Shown here: in pieces, positions 57,043 through 64,000 of the stretch
How the letters are laid out: each line of letters starts with the position of its first letter
Position numbering within the stretch: position 1 is the stretch's first letter
Source of the DNA: Zeus faber
Lineage: Eukaryota > Chordata > Actinopteri > Zeiformes > Zeidae
Direction: 5' to 3'
Assembly (NCBI GenBank): GCA_960531495.1
Contig: OY482848.1
Location: 31,929,177-31,993,176 of the forward strand
DNA length: 64,000 nucleotides
Made by a program: the position numbers and the translations under genes
The notes under the pieces: generated by a model
What the model saw: only the letters and a program-made list of their open reading frames with translations
Databases searched by the model: none
What the model was told of the DNA's origin: nothing

Positions 57043-59600
57043 ATAACAATAAAAGTATTTAAATAAATTGCCAATATGCAATAAACCCAAACAATAACTA
57101 AAAAGAGAAATAATGTCAATACACAATAAACATAAAAAATAACTAAAACATGAGACAAAATCTCCAATATCACTTCATTATGTATCTATCTAAATTGCGC
57201 GAGCTTGCATACATATTTAATGTAACATCAGTGCATTTTCATGGCTCAATTATCCTACTCCTAAAACTGTACCTCAGAAATGTGCATAATGTTTCAGTCT
57301 GAATCTTTTCTTTTACGCCATAACCCAAGATGCGTTGCGAGGAGATTCACTGCACGCCCCATACTGTATACATGCAAAACATCATCCTGTTCTTTTCATC
57401 ACATAAAGCTGCCTAGACGCACCACAATCTAAGCTAACCAGCAGTGTTTAATATAGCTATATAAAAGGGTAAATATTAAGACATTTATTTGGTTAAATTA
57501 CGAAAATATCGAGGTTACATTACAGGTGCTGATTTCTGCTTTTTACACTTTTTTGAAGCATGTAAAGATCAAGCGATCGACGACCATTTACATTTCTACA
57601 ACCTAAAATTGGCCTACCCTGCTCGGATAGAAGCTGTATTTTGACTTTTTTAAACGTTGATTTATTGTGCTTTCCCCCTTTTCTTCCTTCTCTTCCCTCC
57701 GTTCTTTCAAAACGAAACTGACTACGACGATAACATTACTTATTCGTCTGTTTTAATGGCGGATGGGAAACCCACCGTTTTGAGCATTGCTGTCACCTGT
57801 CGGTGGAAGACGAAATAAACATCAATTCGGAATAAAGATTCTAGTCATGAATAAATAACTAGTAGTAGTAGTAGTAGTAGTAACAATATACACGCGCGCA
57901 TATATACACATACGTTAACATAAAAAGAAATACATACAAATAACAATAATACGACTGAGCATGAGTTTTTTTCCTTTTCCTCTGCCTTTGCGGAATTAAA
58001 AACAGTAACTACTGCCACCCTTCGGTTGAGAAGAAACTGCAAACACATAGCAACGTCACATAAACAATATTAACATATTTAACCGCGGTCAAATATGACC
58101 CACATTTAAAAGCAGTGTAAAACAACCAGATCAAGCGGCATCAGAAAACATTGTTTTCATCATCATCATCACCGAGGACCCCCTCACGTATGTCCTCAAA
58201 AAAAAAATCATATTAGGCCTATTTTTCACACTACTACGTGTGGAAAAAAATTCAAGGTAAATGTATTAAAGATATATGTATTGCACAATTTCAAAATACA
58301 CAATATAAAACCAATGGTTTAAATTCGGTTGACGATTAAATTAACAAGTAAAAAGGTAGCTACACAAAATATCACACATAACACGCATCAAGAGAAATGT
58401 ACTATGGAGGTGCACATGGCTGGATTTGTTAATCTAAAAGGAGATAATTACTGTATATATGTATATATTGCATGAAAATATTATATTTCTAAAAGAAAAC
58501 GTAAAGTTTTTTTTCCTCAAAAACCTTTTCATGGACCCCCTGGCTAAGTCCCACAGACCCCTGAGGGTCCCCGGACACTTTGAGATTTACTGCTCTTTAT
58601 GGACGTTTAGTACATGACTTCATAAAATCCTAAATGTTTTAGAGATTATAGAATTATGAAATCATCCCGTTGTTTGATTTGACCTGGATCGTAAATATAT
58701 ACTGTACATATGACCAACAAATGATACGCATACAGTATCATCTCGCAAACCAATTAAAACAGAAAATATTGAAGACTTGATATAACATAACATTTGTATG
58801 AACTTGAATAATTTTCTATGTATTCTGCACATTAATTGTCTGCATACACCTATAGAAATTGATTGGGGCATGGAATATAATGATACGATATAATTTTGCT
58901 TAAATCAATTTAGAATTTACTGAATCGTAACACGGTAGAGACGTATTAATAACTCGAAACAACGCATAGGCAATGATGGGCAATTCTGAGTAACTCAAAG
59001 TTTGAGACTTTCTATAGTATTGAGAAAGAAAACATATTTCAGATTAATTTCACCATAGGTCTCTGTGATATGACATTATACTTTTTTTTATCAATAACAA
59101 TGCCCCTTCAAATCGTTTTTTTTACTTGATGATTTAGATTAAAGGACTGAATAGATGAGCATGCAGTGACGTCAACGGTTGTGATTTATCTCTTGCGCAC
59201 TCTGACGCAACCAAATGATGTCGTCCCCTACCACACAAGTGAGTGCTGACTATCCTCATCCTGCCCAATAGCACACCCGAATCGAGGTGTGCTATATAAT
59301 CGAAGATAATTAAGTGGTGCATTTAATCGGAATAATTGACGTTCCAGTTTAATCCGATCCCCGTAGATGTACGATTTATAATTACATTTACAGAGGGCTT
59401 GTGCCATACATGTGGTATACTGTACATCTGATAGTGATGGTGATAGCATTCGTTTTATTATTATATTATTATCTATCTTATTTTTATATGATTTTTAAAT
59501 TAGTATTCAGCCATTGTTATTTTATGATTTATTATGTTTTATTAATAATGAATTTATGAAGGTGGCAACTATTGTATCGCTTTTGGGATGTGCTATAACG
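57043..59600. other. Intergenic region left of the TESK gene
   Basis: AT-rich. It holds an AGT triplet array (57860-57882) and a DNA-transposon-like end near 58530-58590 (CCCCTGAGGGTCCCC). A 20-codon frame at 57753 begins MADGKPTV; I cannot attach it to any gene. Confidence 0.35.
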
Positions 59601-60301
59601 TCTCAATTTACTCTTTATTTAATTTTCTGCTACTCCCACCACGGACGCGCCGACATCCTGAAAAGGCTGCGTTCCCGCGTCACTTTCGCCAACGTGCACA
59701 AGAAAACAGTGTCAGGGTGTACGCTGGACGCTGGGCTTATGCTGCGTTCGAGTTCGAGTGAAACTCGGAAATCGTTTTACTTTGCGAGTCCGTAATTCCC
59801 ACTTCCAAGGGAAGGCACAGGAAACAATGGGCGCCCGCGGAAAATGTGTTTGTAAACTGTAGAAGTCTGCGCAGGAGCTCAAACTACAGAGTATGTTCGA
59901 TAGAAGTCAGAAGTGCTTTCAAAAACATAACCCACGCGAAGGGATCGTCGCACTTCATTATAAGCGCTGTGTGCTTCTGCGTTGCCGTGAAATTTCAGTA
60001 AACTCGGACCGCCCCGAAATGGATTTCGGACTGAAATCGCCGTCCCTGCGCACCGTTGCACATAGGAAGTCGGATTTTCCCCGAGTTCCGACATCCACGC
60101 AATGCAGCGTCGTGAGTGGGTGGACAGTGCGAGGAACCGCCGAGAACACCAGAGGTGTGCCACTGTCCGCGCGCGACTTCCGTTTCGCGCTGGAGTAAAA
60201 AGCCCCTGGTCTGGGGACGGTTCGTTGGATTCTTCAACTGCTGTCACGGAACGGGGGACGCGAGGCTTGACGCTGGTCTGGGATCGGCGCGTGGCTCACC
60301 C

Positions 60302-60400
60302 ATTGGCACCGCCCCTTTTACATCTCAGCCAATCATTGCCGAGCGTAGCTCGCGGTCCGAGGCTACTTTATTATGGTCGCCATCCTCGCGGGCCGTGTCA
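60302..60400 (+). promoter_or_regulatory. Candidate promoter of the TESK-like kinase
   Basis: An inverted CCAAT box (ATTGG, 60302), a GC box (CCGCCCC, 60309) and a CCAAT box (60329) precede CTACTTTATTATGG. The surrounding 59700-60540 is GC- and CpG-rich compared with the rest of the window. No TATA box with an obvious position was seen. Confidence 0.5.
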
Positions 60401-60556
60401 GGAATCCAGGGGAACGGACCGACGAGCCCGGAATTCCGCACGTACCACGCAGCGAATCGTCACAGAGTAAATCTTCTCTTCAGCTTCCAAACGAAACCGG
60501 GTCGGCGTCCAGGTGAATCAATTCAGTGCGCGGAGAAAAAAAGATATAATTAAGAG
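60401..60556 (+). other. Probable 5' non-coding exon of the TESK-like kinase
   Basis: GC-rich sequence ends at a strong donor GAG|GTAAGC (60557). The start is not determined; about 60370-60400 is a guess from the promoter motifs. Candidate acceptors before the coding start are CCTCCATCTCAG (to 61730) and TTCTGCATTGTAG (to 61583). Confidence 0.45.
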
Positions 60557-61944
60557 GTAAGCCGTCGAATGTGTTCCTGTCATTCTGCTTCGTTCCGGGG
60601 TAGGATTTAATTTTAATTTCATACAACCAACAGCGGGACGACCCCGTGTTTGGGTCTGAAGTTGGTTTCAGATTATCGCTTCTGCTGAATTGTAAATCGA
60701 TTTTGGAAAACAAAACAAAACAAAATACCGCGCGTTAGGCCTGTAATACTTACTATAAGCCTACACTGTCTTATTGAGCGGCTTCCCCCCTGTGATCTGT
60801 TTATTCTGCCGAGGTTGTGGCTTATCGCACTGCAAGGTGATTTACTCTCCTAGATGGTAACCTCCTATCCAGTATGAATAAATTCGTTTTGGCCTTATTA
60901 TAGAACAATTTCATGTGCAATATATTGCAATAACACTGTAATAAGCACGACCGTAATGATTGGACACTGTAATAGACACTACAATTTGCAAGTGCCCATA
61001 GCGTTGTATACATATTATTCATCATGAAAAAAATATCCAAACGAAAGTCATATTAATATTTATATCCAGGCAATATTTTCATACTTACTACCACTCAGCC
61101 CCTGTTATAGCCTTTTTTGTCATTTATCTTTATAAGGTGCATCAAGTATATATTGGGTTTTTTTTTTGAGTGCTTAGCTTTTTTTTTTACCCATATGGAT
61201 TTTGTATGTAGTATATGAAAATGGACTTGGTTCAGTGAACATTCTGAAGACAGTGAGCTGGATATATGGTGCTGTTGTATTGCTATACCGTCATACATTG
61301 CAATACTGTTATTCATTACATTATGCTTTGCATTGTTTGTGTAACTGAAGCTGGATCTCTTGTTTTGTTGTATGCATTCTAGAACACGGAATAAACTGTT
61401 GCAGCATTTGACAGACAGCGGTGCCACCGTGGACAGGCCTATAGGCTGATGAGAAAGAGGTTTGAAGAAAAATCCAGACAGAACTTTCTGCAACCCTTTT
61501 AAAGTCAACAGCGAATGAAGTGAAGGGGCACCTGGCAACACCTGGCTGTACCTGAAACCTCCACCAGGTTTTCTGCATTGTAGTGACGCTGCTGCATCCC
61601 ATCCTTTTGGAGATACCTGCAGTGGCTTCTACACACGCATGCCTTGTCCTAACATGAGTGGTGGACAAAAGATTTGAGTTACTCGGTTTAAAAAAGAAAA
61701 ATACTACTGACGTTCAGCCTCCATCTCAGGAGTGGACAAGCTGGCAACTGGACAGCCAACACCACCAGCTCTGCAAGCAGAACAGTTTATAAATCATTTA
61801 TTGCCATTGGGACGAGAAGATGGAATTTCTTTTCATAATACCACGTAGACGAGAGCCACCGTTAACTCAGACACAGTAGGACATTTACACCATATTTAGT
61901 ACCTTTTTATTTGAGTTAGACCCCCCCCCCCCACTTCCAACGTG

Positions 61945-62151
61945 ATGGACCACCATACCGACTGCTGCTTCTGTGATCCAGAGGAGGGGGACGGCGGCTC
62001 GGAGGAACCATCCCTCCATGGCGTCCATGCGCCGAACAGGATTCGTCCCTCCTCATACCGAGCCCTTCGGAGTGCCGTGTCCAGCCTGGCCCGCATCGAT
62101 GACTTCTTTTGTGAGAAGATCGGCTCCGGTTTCTTCTCAGAGGTCTTCAAG
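61945..62151 (+). CDS. tesk1: TESK-family kinase, first coding exon
   Basis: Testis-specific kinases (TESK1/2) are LIM-kinase relatives with dual-specificity kinase activity that phosphorylate cofilin and so control actin turnover. This exon encodes 69 residues from the ATG at 61945: [16 protein letters not shown], an acidic low-complexity lead, then [20 protein letters not shown] and the start of the kinase domain, [22 protein letters not shown] is the glycine-rich ATP-binding loop. [17 protein letters not shown] is the TESK1 form, whereas [14 protein letters not shown] is closer to TESK2, so the paralog is likely but not certain. The donor AAG|GTATGT sits where the family has an intron. The rest of the gene lies beyond 64 kb. 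Confidence 0.88.
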
Positions 62152-62523
62152 GTATGTGAAGGCCAAATTTTCGCCAGCCAATGAAACACTGAGAAGGAGG
62201 AAAGGGGGGTACACTTAAGTGTGTGAGTAAAAATGGCGAAGGCTTCTATGTACTACGTCTTCATATAGCTGCATCACTTCCTTTCAGCAAGTTTCGGGTT
62301 GATGACAACTCCACATCGGTGTCTTGTGCTCACAGTGTTATATGCTTGCAAGTGAAATGTGCAGTGTTTGTATTCCACAATATTTCCTGGTGGGGAAGCC
62401 ATTTTGTAATGTGCCTGCACTGACAGCTTGGTCACAGTCTAAACCCACATCAGCTAGAGCTGTGATGATAACCACATTAACCGCCATTCCGTGACGTCAC
62501 CGCGATATTGAGCTCATCACATC

Positions 62524-62566
<43 letters not shown>

Positions 62567-63637
62567 CGATTCATGCATATAATAATATTTTACCTCGTCC
62601 AAAGGGTTGGAATGGGTGCTACTTTAATGTAATCCTTTATAAATTACTGATTACCTTCTTAAAATTGTCATTAGTGAGATAATCTTTTGATTTCTGCATT
62701 TCAGCGGCATTGACTGATTACCCTTTGATTGCAAATCTTTTTGATCAACACACAAAAAAGCAAGCATCTATGTGGCAAGAAAATACAGTGGGTTAAAAAA
62801 CGGTAACAGATTTATAGCAAACAAAACATTATTTGGCTAACTTGCAGATGTTCCCTCTAATTGGACATGGATTCCTTTGCAATTTCACTATCAGTGAAAC
62901 ACTGTACACCTTTCTGTTTGGAGCAGCAAATGTCTGCTGTATTTCCATCCAGTGAATTTATTTCTATCAGGCAACATGCTTCCAAAGCAAAATCTATTTC
63001 AACTTACATTTTTTTTACTGTGAAAATTTGTAATTGATGATATGCCAAGTTGGAAATGTGTTTGAATGTAACCTTTGGTAATCAAAACACATTTGTAATC
63101 CAATTGCAATAGATTTGGGTAGCCATAATAAATCACATTCACATTCTGTGAATTAATTCTATATGACTGTTATTTCCCAGCTGCGCTTGTTGACTGTTTT
63201 GTGTTTATGTGTCATCTACAGCCTGCCATATGCAGAGTGCATGTGCTACATGTGCACTTGGTTACCATTTTTTAGCCTGTTGAATACATCGTTTAAACAT
63301 GGTTTATTTCCTTTCTTACCTTTGTGGTGAGCTATGCATGTTTATAAGGTAACAGGTTGATCTCACAGGATGTTTCTCACATTGGCCAGCCTTAAGTAGA
63401 TTACCTACACAACACCTGTGCATGCATGTGTTGGTGTGTGCATCAGCATGTGTTTTGTCTGTTTGGATTTGAGCCTATATACTCTTGCTTTTTTTTTTTA
63501 CAATTGACAAGTAGCACTTGGGGACTACACTCTTTTAATTTGGTGCGCACAGCTCTGCCTCTGGTTGGCTGTGGGATGTACAAGCATATCTGTGGACCAC
63601 AATGTATATGTAAAAGACTTACTTTTATTTGTGGGTA
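62152..63637 (+). other. TESK intron 1, part
   Basis: No exon seen. It contains an (AT)n array at 62522-62563. Inverted TGATAA/ACCGC motifs near 62460-62520 suggest a DNA-transposon relic. Confidence 0.5.
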
Positions 63638-64000
63638 GGGCTGCCCCCGACTAAAGATCTTCCTAGTCGACTACTAGTCATCAGCTCAAGCCATTAGTCG
63701 ACTAATCGTCACACGTTTATGATATTATTTTAATTCATTCAAAATGTAGTGACCCTTTAAAATATGTATTTAAACATGACACCTGTTAAATTTATTCAGC
63801 TCTATTATATATTATCAGGTACACATGTAAATTACATATTGACATAATTTACACTGAAATGTGGCATACGGAAATCGTTTTTCTGGTGTCGGCACCCCCT
63901 CGTTAGGGACCCCTCGTCGGCCGTATTTCCCGGGGCCGCAGACCCACACTCGCAGCACCTTCCCCGTCGCCGGCCACCCAGGCTTCGGGCACACCTCCGG
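63638..64000. mobile_element. Start of an interspersed repeat at the right edge
   Basis: AGGGCTGCCCCCGACTAAAG followed by repeated TAGTCGACTA palindromes resembles fish hAT-like repeats. A GC-rich patch follows near 63900. The other end is outside the window. Confidence 0.4.

Noticed and set aside
57753-57815. 20-codon frame starting MADGKPTV with a decent context
   Set aside because: Too short and no matching downstream exon or donor could be supported; kept only as a remark.
60102-60553. Overlapping plus-strand frames of 122 and 145 codons in the CpG-rich region
   Set aside because: GC-rich promoter and 5' exon sequence opens several frames at once; none shows a domain.

Overview
This window is nuclear DNA of a ray-finned fish, most likely a teleost. 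Three vertebrate genes with GT-AG introns lie in a dense background of Tc1/mariner, hAT, LINE, SINE, Ty3-type and retroviral insertions and long CA/GT microsatellites. The species cannot be named from the sequence.

Minus strand, 27.8 kb down to the left edge: the first 11 coding exons of a sarco/endoplasmic reticulum Ca2+-ATPase. The best paralog match is SERCA3 (atp2a3). The exons join in frame, and residue numbering falls exactly on the family's key positions (TGES at 181-184, Glu309, Asp351 in DKTGT). The remaining exons lie beyond base 1. Its introns hold a short LTR element with a related solo LTR, two fold-back elements, an hAT-type MITE, L1-like and L2/CR1-like LINE remains, a deleted Ty3 element, a Tc1 copy and a 32-bp minisatellite.

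Minus strand, 40.56 to 34.48 kb: a complete four-exon pold4 gene (p12 subunit of DNA polymerase delta, 113 codons). Intron 1 holds an hAT element with a Tc1 copy nested inside it. Intron 3 holds a second Tc1 family, internally deleted.

40.8 to 56.6 kb: a nested block of endogenous retroviruses. An isolated LTR with a primer-binding site comes first. Then follows a provirus (ERV-1) with gag, pro, pol and env remains, a tRNA-Trp-type primer site, and two related LTRs, the 3' one split by a Tc1 element. ERV-1 abuts a second, more decayed pro-pol-env remnant (ERV-2). All retroviral genes are broken. Both remnants carry a recognisably related segment between protease and reverse transcriptase.

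Plus strand, right edge: a GC/CCAAT promoter-like region, a probable non-coding first exon, and the first coding exon of a TESK-family kinase (tesk1-like) that continues past the window.
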